A stretch of 6,436 nucleotides of DNA from the NCBI GenBank assembly GCA_023417735.1, contig JAEZEK010000079.1:1-6436 (forward strand). Reading direction: 5' to 3'. Shown here piece after piece: positions 1 to 6,187 of this stretch. This DNA comes from Pseudomonadota bacterium (GTDB lineage: Bacteria; Pseudomonadota; Alphaproteobacteria; Rhizobiales; Afifellaceae). The notes under the pieces were generated by a model. The model saw nothing but the letters and a program-made list of their open reading frames with translations, was not told where the DNA came from and ran no database searches. Numbering within the stretch: the first letter of the stretch is position 1; each line of letters begins with the position of its first letter. Position numbers and translations under genes: made by a program.

Positions 1-145
1 GTTCTCGGAGCTGCACCCGCTCGAACGTCGTGAAGCGGCCGCCGCAATCGCCGCAGACGCGGCGGCGCCGGATCGCCGCCGAATCCTCGGTCGGGCGCGA
101 GTCCTTCACCTGGGTATTGTCGGCCCCGCAATAGGGACAGCGCAC
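1..145 (-). CDS. nrdR: Transcriptional repressor NrdR, N-terminal part (runs off the left edge)
   Basis: NrdR is the ATP/dATP-sensing zinc-ribbon repressor of ribonucleotide reductase operons. Only the first 48 codons are present, covering the whole zinc ribbon. The protein begins [12 protein letters not shown], has the zinc-binding pairs Cys3/Cys6 and Cys31/Cys34, a basic run RRRR at residues 26-29, and the family signature [12 protein letters not shown] at 35-46. The ATP-cone domain (the rest of a protein usually about 150 residues long) lies outside the window. The start is a GTG at 145, chosen because it gives the canonical MRCPYC N-terminus and has GAGG five bases upstream (154-151). It lies 10 bp after the glyA stop, so the two are almost certainly co-transcribed, an arrangement I know from other Hyphomicrobiales. 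Identification is firm; the part outside the window cannot be judged. Confidence 0.93.
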   Translation of the reverse strand, partial: MRCPYCGADNTQVKDSRPTEDSAAIRRRRVCGDCGGRFTTFERVQLRE

Positions 146-155
146 GGGAGCCTCG

Positions 156-1466
156 TCAGCTCTGGTAGATCGGGAAGCGCGCGGTCAGGGCCAGCACCCG
201 CTCCTTGACGGAGGCTTCGACGGCGTCGTTGCGCTCGCCGTCCGTCGCGGCCAGGCCGTCGAGCACTTCGATGATGAGGCGGCCGATCTCCTGGAACTCC
301 GCGATGCCGAAGCCGCGCGTGGTTCCGGCAGGCGTACCGAGCCGAATTCCGGACGTGATCGTCGGCTTCTCCGGGTCGAAGGGCACGCCGTTTTTGTTGC
401 AGGTGATGTAGGCGCGGCCGAGTGCGGCTTCCGCCGCCTTTCCGGTCAGCTTCTTCGGCCTGAGGTCGACCAGCATGAGATGGTTGTCGGTTCCGCCGGA
501 GACGATCTCGCAGCCGCCGCGCTGCAGCGTATCCGCCAGCGCGCGGGCATTCTCCAGGACGGCCTGCGCGTAGAGCTTGAAGTCCGGCCGGAGCGCCTCG
601 CCGAACGCGACCGCCTTGCCGGCGATGACGTGCATCAGCGGGCCGCCCTGCAGGCCGGGGAAGACGGCGGAGTTGATCTTCTTGGCGATCGTCTCGTCGT
701 TGGTGAGCACCAGCCCGCCGCGCGGGCCGCGCAACGTCTTGTGCGTCGTGGAGGTGACGACATGGGCGTGCGGGAACGGGCTCGGGTGCTGCCCGCCCGC
801 GACGAGACCCGCGAAATGCGCCATGTCGACCATGAAGATGGCGCCCACCTCGTCCGCGATCTCGCGGAAGCGCTGGAACTCCGGTACGCGGCTGTAGGCC
901 GAGCCCCCGGCGATGATGATCTTCGGGCGATGCTCCCGGGCGAGTTCGGCGACCTGGTCGATGTCGATGCGGCCGTCCTGCTTGCGGACGCCGTACTGGA
1001 CGGGGCGGAACCATTTGCCGGAGAGGTTGGGGGCGGCGCCATGGGTCAGGTGCCCGCCGGCGTCGAGGCTCATGCCGAGAATGGTGTCGCCGGGCGCGGC
1101 GAGCGCGAGCAGGACCGCCTGGTTGGCCTGGCTGCCGGAGTTCGGCTGCACGTTGGCGAAGCTGCAGCCGAACAGCCGGGTCACGCGCTCGATCGCGAGC
1201 CGCTCGGCCACGTCCACGAACTCGCAGCCGCCGTAATAGCGCCGGCCGGGATAGCCCTCGGCATACTTGTTGGTGAGGACGGAGCCCTGCGCCTCCAGCA
1301 CGGCACGGGAGACGATGTTCTCCGATGCGATCAGCTCGATCTCGTGCTGCTGGCGGCCGAGCTCGCCCGAGATCGCCGCCGCAAGCTCAGGATCGGCGTC
1401 GGCGACGCCCGCAGAGAAGAAGCTGCGCTCGCGGCCCGCGCTGCGGACGCTCTCGGTCATCGACAT
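156..1466 (-). CDS. glyA: Serine hydroxymethyltransferase
   Basis: Cytosolic PLP enzyme that interconverts serine plus tetrahydrofolate with glycine plus 5,10-methylene-tetrahydrofolate, the main source of one-carbon units. The 436-residue product has the usual bacterial length plus a short N-terminal extension. Visible signatures are [11 protein letters not shown] (43-53), [15 protein letters not shown] (66-80), [12 protein letters not shown] (212-223, with Asp214 and His217 beside the cofactor), and the PLP-lysine motif [14 protein letters not shown] (238-251) with Lys243 as Schiff-base lysine. [10 protein letters not shown] (371-380) is also intact. I placed the start at ATG 1466 because AGGTG at 1477-1473 is six bases upstream; a second ATG at 1460 is too far from it. 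The frame stays open far upstream into the transpeptidase gene, but that is a GC-rich artefact, not a fusion. A hairpin separates it from that gene, and nrdR follows after 10 bp. No key residue is missing. Confidence 0.98.
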   Translation of the reverse strand: MSMTESVRSAGRERSFFSAGVADADPELAAAISGELGRQQHEIELIASENIVSRAVLEAQGSVLTNKYAEGYPGRRYYGGCEFVDVAERLAIERVTRLFGCSFANVQPNSGSQANQAVLLALAAPGDTILGMSLDAGGHLTHGAAPNLSGKWFRPVQYGVRKQDGRIDIDQVAELAREHRPKIIIAGGSAYSRVPEFQRFREIADEVGAIFMVDMAHFAGLVAGGQHPSPFPHAHVVTSTTHKTLRGPRGGLVLTNDETIAKKINSAVFPGLQGGPLMHVIAGKAVAFGEALRPDFKLYAQAVLENARALADTLQRGGCEIVSGGTDNHLMLVDLRPKKLTGKAAEAALGRAYITCNKNGVPFDPEKPTITSGIRLGTPAGTTRGFGIAEFQEIGRLIIEVLDGLAATDGERNDAVEASVKERVLALTARFPIYQS

Positions 1467-1472
1467 GGGCTT

Positions 1473-1477
1473 CACCT
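1473..1477 (-). promoter_or_regulatory. Ribosome binding site of glyA
   Basis: AGGTG on the minus strand ends six bases before ATG 1466. It favours that start over the in-frame ATG at 1460, which would have a 12-base spacing. Confidence 0.6.
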
Positions 1478-1532
1478 GGTCCTGGTCGGATTTGCCGCCG
1501 GCGTGGCCCCGGGCAGGGCGGCCGATGCCGGG

Positions 1533-1577
1533 CGGATAACACAGCCGGACCGCCCCCGCCAAGCGGAGGCGGCCCGG
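1533..1577 (-). terminator. Probable intrinsic terminator between the L,D-transpeptidase gene and glyA
   Basis: Arms 1563-1577 and 1545-1559 form a 15-bp stem with a three-base loop (1560-1562). Read as minus-strand RNA, all 15 positions pair, 13 as Watson-Crick and two as G-U wobbles (1573/1549 and 1567/1555). On the plus strand those same two positions are A-C mismatches, so the fold suits transcripts coming from the transpeptidase gene, which ends 24 bp earlier. The 3' tail (1544-1533) reads CUGUGUUAUCCG, a broken rather than a continuous U-tract, so termination may be partial. It implies that glyA has its own promoter in the roughly 80 bp that follow, but I see no convincing -35/-10 pair there. 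Confidence 0.6.
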
Positions 1578-1600
1578 CAGCGGCCATACGTCCCGGCGGA

Positions 1601-2881
1601 TTATTGCGCGAGCAGGGTCTCGGGCGACCCGATCAGATCCCGCTGCTGATTGAGCGCGACCGCGTTCGGCGCATCGAGATTGTAGATGTCGTCCCGAAAG
1701 TGGACGACGCCGTCGCCGGTAGTCCAGGCGGTGAAGTAGACGGTCAGGATCTGCGGCGCGCTGGCGACCTTGACGTCGACGCGCTCGCCGGAGCGGACCG
1801 CCTGGTCGACGCTGGCGAGATTGTAGCCGTTGTCGCGCAGGATCCAGGCGACGAGCTCGCGCACATTGTGGACGCGCACGCAGCCCGAGGATTCGAACCG
1901 ATAGTCTGAGCCGAAGAGGTTCTTCGCCGGCGTGTCGTGCAGGTAGACCTGGTGCGGGTTGTGGAAGTTGATCTTCATGAACCCGAGCGAGTTCTGGTCG
2001 CCGGGGTCCTGCCGGAACATGTACCGGGTCGCCTCGTCGGAGTTCCAGTTCACCTGCTCCGGCTGAAGCTCCTGGCCGGACTGCGTGTAGATCCGGATCC
2101 GGTTCTTGGTCAGGTAATCCGGCTCCTTCTGCATCTTCGGGATCAGGTCCTTGCGGATGATCGAGGCCGGCACAGTCCAGAACGGGTTGAAGTTGATCTC
2201 GTGGATCCGGCTCGACAGGAGCGGCGTCTGCCGGTCGACCTTTCCGACGATGGCGGTGTGGCGCGATGCGACGCGGCCGTTCTCGACCGCTTCGATGCGA
2301 GCGCCGGGCACGTTGACCATGACGAAGCGTTCGGTCGGCACGCCCATCGCGCGGATGCGCTCGAGGTTGGCCTGCAGCTGCGCGAGCCGCGTCTCCGCCG
2401 GGACGTTCATGGCCCTGATCGTGCTCGCGCCGGCGACGCCGTCGACCGGGATGCCGTGACGCTCCTGGAAGCGGCGGACGGCGGCCTGGACGTAGGAGTC
2501 GAAGGCGTCCGGATCGCCGGTCGTCTGGCGCAGGTCGCCCGATGCGATGAGCCGCTGCCTGAGCGCCCGCACGTTCGGATGCCGGACCCCGAGCTTCAGC
2601 GCCACATCGGCCGGAACGGGGTTCCAGCCGCCGCGGTAGACGAGATCCTGGTAGGCGTAGATCGCCTGCTCCATCGCCGGGACCGTCTGGTGCGACAGGA
2701 CCGGGACCGTGGAAGAGACCGGCTGCGACATCTTCGACTGGGCATCGAACCCGTCCGCCCACTCGGACGGCTGGATCTGCCGGTAGTCGAAGAAGCCCGC
2801 GCCCTGGGCGTTCGCGAGCGTCGAGCCGAGGAGCAGACTCGCGGCTCCGGTGGCGAAGGTCCTGCGTGTGATCGTCGTCAT
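1601..2881 (-). CDS. ldtP: Tat-exported YcbB-type L,D-transpeptidase (LdtP-like)
   Basis: Predicted periplasmic peptidoglycan enzyme forming 3-3 (L,D) cross-links, or attaching proteins to the wall, through a catalytic cysteine. The 426-residue product starts with a Tat signal: twin arginine in MTTITRRTF, a hydrophobic stretch at 11-22, and a likely cleavage site after ANA (23-25). A peptidoglycan-binding domain follows at about 97-157, including [13 protein letters not shown] and [15 protein letters not shown]. The YkuD catalytic domain begins near 184, contains a long insertion at about 238-300 typical of the YcbB group, and has the motif HDTPAKNLF (His315) and SSGCVRV (331-337, Cys334 nucleophile). 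I chose ATG 2881 because it puts the twin arginines close to the N-terminus. An in-frame ATG at 2932 would add 17 residues; neither start has a good Shine-Dalgarno. It lies downstream of, and in the same direction as, the LdtR-like regulator. The symbol rests on that pairing and the domains; an ordinary YcbB homologue is the alternative. Confidence 0.92.
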   Translation of the reverse strand: MTTITRRTFATGAASLLLGSTLANAQGAGFFDYRQIQPSEWADGFDAQSKMSQPVSSTVPVLSHQTVPAMEQAIYAYQDLVYRGGWNPVPADVALKLGVRHPNVRALRQRLIASGDLRQTTGDPDAFDSYVQAAVRRFQERHGIPVDGVAGASTIRAMNVPAETRLAQLQANLERIRAMGVPTERFVMVNVPGARIEAVENGRVASRHTAIVGKVDRQTPLLSSRIHEINFNPFWTVPASIIRKDLIPKMQKEPDYLTKNRIRIYTQSGQELQPEQVNWNSDEATRYMFRQDPGDQNSLGFMKINFHNPHQVYLHDTPAKNLFGSDYRFESSGCVRVHNVRELVAWILRDNGYNLASVDQAVRSGERVDVKVASAPQILTVYFTAWTTGDGVVHFRDDIYNLDAPNAVALNQQRDLIGSPETLLAQ

Positions 2882-2950
2882 CGGTGGAAACAGCCCCGCA
2901 TCACGTCTCGGTTCCGAATCGGAATGGACCATCCCGTTCTGCCCGAACCG

Positions 2951-2968
2951 ATTTTACGTTTTGTTAAC
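2951..2968 (-). promoter_or_regulatory. Candidate promoter element upstream of the L,D-transpeptidase gene
   Basis: A short A/T-rich island in otherwise very GC-rich DNA, 70-87 bp before ATG 2881. On the minus strand it reads GTTAACAAAACGTAAAAT. TAAAAT (2956-2951) differs from the -10 consensus at one position, but no good -35 lies 16-18 bp upstream. TTAACA (2967-2962) resembles a -35, but nothing suitable lies downstream of it. The island also contains the palindrome GTTAAC. It may be a promoter or an operator; the call is weak. Confidence 0.3.
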
Positions 2969-3033
2969 GCGATGCGGCCGGCCGGTACGCGGCCACGCTG
3001 TGTACGCTGGAATCCCCCGACGGCACCGCATCA

Positions 3034-3048
3034 CCGGCCCCCGGCCGG
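3034..3048. other. Perfect GC hairpin in the ldtR-ldtP intergenic region
   Basis: CCGGCC and GGCCGG form a six-bp perfect stem around three bases, about 110 bp after the ldtR stop and 150 bp before the transpeptidase start. Minus-strand RNA gains one extra G-U pair. No U-tract follows on either strand, so I do not call it a terminator. It could pause or attenuate read-through from ldtR, or be chance in GC-rich DNA. The rest of the 275-bp intergenic stretch (2882-3156) holds no coding region I can support. Confidence 0.3.
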
Positions 3049-3156
3049 CTTGGATGTGCTGTCATCACTTTATGGCCAATCCGTGTCTCGGAGCGGCGGA
3101 CGCGGCGTGCGCGACGCACCGGACGGCGATGCAAGCGGCGGCGCTGCGCCGGCAGC

Positions 3157-3669
3157 TCACAGCCTGTAGAGGATCTGGTCCGTCCAGAAGCGCTCGAGGC
3201 GCTGCAGGCACTTGTTGAGGTGCTTGAAGTCCTCTTTCGAGATGCCGCCCACCTTCTCGATCGACTGGACGTGGCGGTTGTAGAGTTCGTCGACGATGCG
3301 CGCGACCTCCAGGCCCTTCTCCGTCAGCGAGACACGGACCGAACGGCGGTCGACGCGCGAGCGCTGATGGTGGATGAAGCCCGAATCGACCAGCTTCTTC
3401 AGATTGTAGGAGACGTTCGAGCCGAGATAGTAGCCGCGCGTGCGCAACTCGCCGGCCGTGAGCTCCGCGTCGCCGATGTTGAACAGGAGCAGGGCCTGGA
3501 CGCTGTTCACGTCCGAGCGCCCCATGCGATCGAACTCGTCCTTGATGACGTCGAGCAGCCGCCGGTGGAGGCGTTCCACCAGCGTGAGCGCGTCCAGATA
3601 GAGCGACTTGGTGTCCTCTGCGGCTTCCATGTGTTCGAATCTAACCGCCGCCTGCTCGGCCATCAGCAT
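3157..3669 (-). CDS. ldtR: MarR-family winged-helix regulator, LdtR-like
   Basis: Predicted cytosolic dimeric DNA-binding regulator. The 170-residue product has N-terminal and C-terminal helices fitting MarR dimerisation (about 21-50 and 120-165) around a winged helix-turn-helix. The latter includes ELTAGELRTRG (69-79), a recognition helix near 81-96 (YLGSNVSYNLKKLVDSG) and a wing with RSRVDRRSVRVSLTEKG (103-119), whose D-R-R core is typical of MarR. LdtR of Liberibacter and its Sinorhizobium homologue control an adjacent L,D-transpeptidase gene and osmotic-stress tolerance; here the next gene downstream on the same strand is such a transpeptidase, which supports the same role. There is one cysteine, Cys154. 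Three in-frame ATGs (3675, 3669, 3663) crowd the start. GAGGT (3680-3676) is six bases from the one at 3669, so I used that. Family membership is certain; the LdtR name rests on context and recalled resemblance. Confidence 0.88.
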   Translation of the reverse strand: MLMAEQAAVRFEHMEAAEDTKSLYLDALTLVERLHRRLLDVIKDEFDRMGRSDVNSVQALLLFNIGDAELTAGELRTRGYYLGSNVSYNLKKLVDSGFIHHQRSRVDRRSVRVSLTEKGLEVARIVDELYNRHVQSIEKVGGISKEDFKHLNKCLQRLERFWTDQILYRL

Positions 3670-3675
3670 CACCAT

Positions 3676-3680
3676 ACCTC
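3676..3680 (-). promoter_or_regulatory. Ribosome binding site of ldtR
   Basis: GAGGT on the minus strand. It directly abuts ATG 3675, is six bases from ATG 3669 and 12 bases from ATG 3663, so the middle start is best supported. Confidence 0.6.
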
Positions 3681-3694
3681 ACCGCTCGTGCGCC

Positions 3695-3719
3695 GTCGCG
3701 TGACGCGTCTTCCCGCGAC
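3695..3719 (-). promoter_or_regulatory. GC-rich dyad in the presumed ldtR leader
   Basis: GTCGCG (3695-3700) and CGCGAC (3714-3719) are a perfect inverted repeat of 6+6 bases around 13 bases. The spacer contains an eight-base palindrome GACGCGTC (3702-3709). It lies 15-39 bases before the ldtR Shine-Dalgarno. A dimeric regulator could bind such nested symmetry, making it a candidate site for autoregulation, or it may act as an RNA hairpin in the leader. GC-rich DNA makes short dyads common, so this is tentative. Confidence 0.3.
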
Positions 3720-3746
3720 AACCTATGCACCGCCCCTAAAAAGCGA

Positions 3747-3766
3747 CTTAATCGAGAGGCTTAATC
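3747..3766 (-). repeat. Direct repeat GATTAAG x2 upstream of ldtR
   Basis: The heptamer CTTAATC (plus strand) occurs at 3747-3753 and 3760-3766, 13 bp start to start, in the A/T-richest part of the 140-bp gap between mmsB and ldtR. On the minus strand TTGATT (3768-3763) resembles a -35 hexamer, but no good -10 lies at the right distance. The repeats are candidate protein-binding half-sites within the ldtR promoter region. I see no convincing terminator for the valine operon in this gap. Confidence 0.35.
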
Positions 3767-3809
3767 AAATCTTTCGCACCGCTCTTCCGCCACATCAGAA
3801 AACGAGCAA

Positions 3810-4697
3810 TTACCGGCCGTCAACGAATTTGAAGATTCCGGAGAAATCCGCGCCTCCGTTTCCGGCGGCGCAGAACAGGCCGTAGAGCTCGGTCGCGGTG
3901 GCCCCAAGCGGCACGTTGGCGTCGGCGGCGAGTGCCGCGCCGAGAGCGAGGCGCAGATCCTTCAGCATCATGGCCGCCGTGAAGCCGGCCTGGTAGTCGC
4001 GGTTGGCTGGCGAAGCCGGAACCGGCCCAGGAACGGGGCAGTAGCTGGTGAGCGACCAGCACTGGCCGGAGGATTTCGACGCGATGTCGAACAGCCGCTG
4101 GCGGTCGAGCCCCAGCCGGTCGGCGAGCGCGAAGGCCTCGCACACCCCGATCATGGAAATGCCCAGCATCATGTTGTTGCAGATCTTCGCGGCCTGCCCT
4201 GCACCCGCCTCGCCGGCGCGGACGATCGTCCGGCCCATGGCGGAAAGGAGCGGCTCGGCGCGCGCGAAGGCTCGTTCCGAGCCGCCCACCATGAAGGTGA
4301 GGCTCGCGGCCGCGGCCCCCGCGACGCCGCCGGAAACCGGCGCGTCCAGCATCTCGAACCCGGCGTCGGCGGCGAGCGAGGACACGTCCCGCGCCGTCGT
4401 CACGTCGATCGTGGAGCAGTCGACGAGGAGCGCACCGGGAACCGCCGCGGCGAATATGCCGCCGGCGGAGCCGTAGGCGGACCGCACATGGTCACCGGCG
4501 GGCAGCATGGTCACGACGAACTCGGCGTCGCGGACCGCGCCCGCGATCGATCCGGCGGGCAGCCCGCCCGACGCGCCGAGCCGCTCGAGCGCCGGCGCGG
4601 ACAGATCGAAGCCGCGTACGGCGTGGCCCGCCTTCACGAGGTTCGCCGCCATCGGCCCGCCCATGTTCCCGAGCCCGACAAATCCGACCGCCGCCAT
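3810..4697 (-). CDS. mmsB: 3-hydroxyisobutyrate dehydrogenase
   Basis: NAD-dependent oxidation of 3-hydroxyisobutyrate to methylmalonate semialdehyde, a late step of valine degradation, in the cytosol. The 295-residue product is the family's usual length. The N-terminal Rossmann fold shows GFVGLGNMGGPMAANLVKAG (5-24) with Asp31 ending the second strand, then VDCSTID (92-98), the substrate-binding motif DAPVSGG (118-124), and the catalytic-lysine region KICNNMM (171-177, Lys171). MMLKDLRLA (243-251), with Lys246 and Asp247, marks the C-terminal helical domain. ATG 4697 follows GGGAGGA (4707-4701), the best Shine-Dalgarno in the window. The gene lies 15 bp after the small membrane-protein gene and ends the operon. 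Related beta-hydroxyacid dehydrogenases (tartronate semialdehyde reductase, GLYR types) share the motifs, but the acyl-CoA dehydrogenase and hydrolase neighbours favour mmsB. Confidence 0.93.
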   Translation of the reverse strand: MAAVGFVGLGNMGGPMAANLVKAGHAVRGFDLSAPALERLGASGGLPAGSIAGAVRDAEFVVTMLPAGDHVRSAYGSAGGIFAAAVPGALLVDCSTIDVTTARDVSSLAADAGFEMLDAPVSGGVAGAAAASLTFMVGGSERAFARAEPLLSAMGRTIVRAGEAGAGQAAKICNNMMLGISMIGVCEAFALADRLGLDRQRLFDIASKSSGQCWSLTSYCPVPGPVPASPANRDYQAGFTAAMMLKDLRLALGAALAADANVPLGATATELYGLFCAAGNGGADFSGIFKFVDGR

Positions 4698-4700
4698 GGT

Positions 4701-4707
4701 TCCTCCC
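4701..4707 (-). promoter_or_regulatory. Ribosome binding site of mmsB
   Basis: GGGAGGA on the minus strand, just before ATG 4697, in the 15-bp gap after the upstream stop codon. It is much stronger than the sites of the overlapping upstream genes, so mmsB probably initiates independently. Confidence 0.7.
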
Positions 4708-4712
4708 AGTTC

Positions 4713-5123
4713 TCAATCGGCCGCCCTGCGCCGCCATTCGAAGAAGCTCAGAATAAGGAATATCCCGTAGAGAAAGCCATGGATGAGGATCCGCAGGGAC
4801 TCGGCACCGAACAGCCCGGCGAACACCGTGTGCATCGTCGCCTCGACGACGAGTGCGACCAGCCACATCACGGGTCCCCAGGCGGCGCCGATCCAGAGCC
4901 CGACTGCCGCGAAGAGATCGAGGAGAAGGAGAGTGACCGCGCCGGCCCGGTCCGCGCGCGTGAGGGTCCCGAAATTCGATCCGTCGAAGGTGATTCCAAG
5001 AACGAGCGCCGCGTGCGCGAGACCAGCGGCAAGGAGGAGGAGCGCCACCACCCGGACATAGATCTCGATGAAGCGCCTGCGCTCAACTGTGCTGACGAGC
5101 GGTTGCTCCGCGTCGATCCTCAC
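4713..5123 (-). CDS. Small four-helix membrane protein, DUF6163-like, function unknown
   Basis: The 136-residue product has four likely transmembrane segments at about 23-44, 62-82, 84-105 and 110-128, so it should sit in the inner membrane. A basic, polar N-terminus (ERRRF at 14-18) and basic C-terminus (EWRRR) suggest both ends are cytoplasmic. Polar residues inside helices, Glu94 and His98 (VVEATMHTVF) and His115, may be functional. The start is GTG 5123, overlapping the TGA of the upstream hydrolase gene as GTGA; later in-frame GTGs would cut into the first helix. GAGGAG lies 11 bases upstream, further than ideal, which fits translational coupling. mmsB follows after 15 bp. The sequence resembles DUF6163 proteins of Hyphomicrobiales as I remember them; I cannot confirm that here. 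No function is known to me, and its place among valine-degradation genes is only a hint. Confidence 0.85.
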   Translation of the reverse strand: MRIDAEQPLVSTVERRRFIEIYVRVVALLLLAAGLAHAALVLGITFDGSNFGTLTRADRAGAVTLLLLDLFAAVGLWIGAAWGPVMWLVALVVEATMHTVFAGLFGAESLRILIHGFLYGIFLILSFFEWRRRAAD

Positions 5124-6187
5124 GGCAGAACGAGCTCCTCGGCCAGCGGGGCGAAGTAGCGGTCGATGGAGGCGGCATCGATGCCGGCGAGGAGCGGGGG
5201 CTCCCAGGACGGATTGCGGTCCTTGTCCACGACCTGCGCCCGGACGCCCTCGTAGAAGTCGTGCTCGTGGAGCACCCGGCTCACGATCCGGTATTCCATT
5301 CGGATGCAGTCCGCGAATGCCAGCGTCCGCCCTTCGCGCATCTGTCGGAGGGCGATGAGGAGGCTCGTCGGCGAGGCGCGGCCCATCACCTTCACCGCCT
5401 CCTCGGCGAGCGCCCAGCCCTCGTAGCCCGCGAACTCCAGATGGGAGAGGATCGAGGCGAGGTCGTCGTGCCCGAAAGCCGCGTCGATCCGGTCGCGTTC
5501 GAGCGCGAGGGGGGCAAGTTCGTCGGTGTCCGCGGGGCGATCGTCGTGATGCGCAAGGACGGTCTCGGCCGCTTCGCCTTTCGAAAGGGCGTCGAGGATG
5601 TCGTCGAAACGCTCGGCTGGCGCGCTGTGCGTGGCGATGCCCGACCACAGGCAGTCGGCCCTGCCGATCCGAGCGCCGGCGAGCGCCAGGTAGGTCCCGA
5701 CCATGCCCGGGAGGCGCGGAAGGAAATGGCTCGCGCCGATATCAGGGAAGAGCCCGATATGGACTTCCGGCATGGCGAACCGGATCCCCGGCCCGGCAAC
5801 CCGGTAGCGGCCGTTGATCGAGACGCCGGCCCCACCGCCCATGACGATGCCGTCGATCAGCGCGACATAGGGCTTCGGGTAGGTGCCGACGCGATGGACG
5901 AGCCGGTACTCGTCGGCGAAATAATCGAGCGGGAGCGCGCCCTCCCCCCGCTTCGCCGCGAGCCCGGCGTGGTAGAGGATGCGGATGTCCCCGCCGGAGC
6001 AGAAGGCCTGCCCTTCCCCCGCCCGGATCGCGCCGGTCTGGATCCGGTCGTCGCGCTCCCCCGCGTCGAGGGCGTCGGAAAGCCCGCGCAGCATGCCGTG
6101 GGTGAGTGCGTTCATGGCCTTCGGCCGGTCGAGGGTGACGAGCCCGAGCCGCCCGGTCGTCTCGAACCTGATGCCGTCGACGGTCAT
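5120..6187 (-). CDS. 3-hydroxyisobutyryl-CoA hydrolase-type enoyl-CoA hydratase/isomerase family protein
   Basis: Predicted to hydrolyse 3-hydroxyisobutyryl-CoA to free 3-hydroxyisobutyrate, which mmsB downstream then oxidises. The 355-residue length fits the hydrolase subgroup (about 340-380) rather than ordinary enoyl-CoA hydratases (about 260). The crotonase fold shows [10 protein letters not shown] (19-28), the oxyanion-hole segments AFCSGGDI (61-68) and [11 protein letters not shown] (112-122), and the subgroup signature [20 protein letters not shown] (139-158), with Glu141 and Asp149 at the positions of the catalytic pair in human HIBCH. The C-terminal part has [20 protein letters not shown] (272-291) and NPSWEPP (325-331), typical of the extra domain. 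ATG 6187 overlaps the upstream stop as ATGA and lacks a clear Shine-Dalgarno, suggesting translational coupling; the 3' end overlaps the next gene by GTGA. A related enoyl-CoA hydratase activity cannot be excluded from sequence alone. Confidence 0.9.
   Translation of the reverse strand: MTVDGIRFETTGRLGLVTLDRPKAMNALTHGMLRGLSDALDAGERDDRIQTGAIRAGEGQAFCSGGDIRILYHAGLAAKRGEGALPLDYFADEYRLVHRVGTYPKPYVALIDGIVMGGGAGVSINGRYRVAGPGIRFAMPEVHIGLFPDIGASHFLPRLPGMVGTYLALAGARIGRADCLWSGIATHSAPAERFDDILDALSKGEAAETVLAHHDDRPADTDELAPLALERDRIDAAFGHDDLASILSHLEFAGYEGWALAEEAVKVMGRASPTSLLIALRQMREGRTLAFADCIRMEYRIVSRVLHEHDFYEGVRAQVVDKDRNPSWEPPLLAGIDAASIDRYFAPLAEELVLP

Noticed and set aside
1467..1544. Riboswitch or promoter in front of glyA
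   Set aside because: The 78 bp between hairpin and start show no -35/-10 pair and no fold I recognise as a glycine, SAM or THF riboswitch. A promoter is likely by logic, but I cannot locate it.
480..1649. 389-codon plus-strand open frame opposite glyA
   Set aside because: Antisense shadow of a highly conserved gene; composition is skewed, no domain is recognisable, and it runs past the gene end into the hairpin.
156..2762. An 868-codon minus-strand open frame seeming to fuse transpeptidase-region sequence to glyA
   Set aside because: The part upstream of 1466 is arginine/proline-rich low-complexity translation of the wrong frame of the transpeptidase gene, and it runs through a terminator-like hairpin. 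The frame is open only because stop codons are rare in GC-rich DNA.
3124..3156. Possible terminator hairpin just after ldtR
   Set aside because: The best stem is about five bp (CGGCG/CGCCG) with no U-tract; too weak in DNA of this GC content.
1937..3169. 410-codon plus-strand open frame opposite the transpeptidase gene and intergenic region
   Set aside because: Antisense shadow without recognisable motifs; the opposite strand encodes a clear YkuD enzyme with intact catalytic motifs.
3220..3885. 221-codon plus-strand open frame opposite ldtR
   Set aside because: Antisense shadow of a clear MarR-family gene; its C-terminal part crosses non-coding sequence and shows no domain.
5124..5648. N-terminal extension of the small membrane protein to 311 residues
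   Set aside because: The extra part is arginine-rich wrong-frame translation of the hydrolase gene. GTG 5123, overlapping the hydrolase stop, gives a compact membrane protein.
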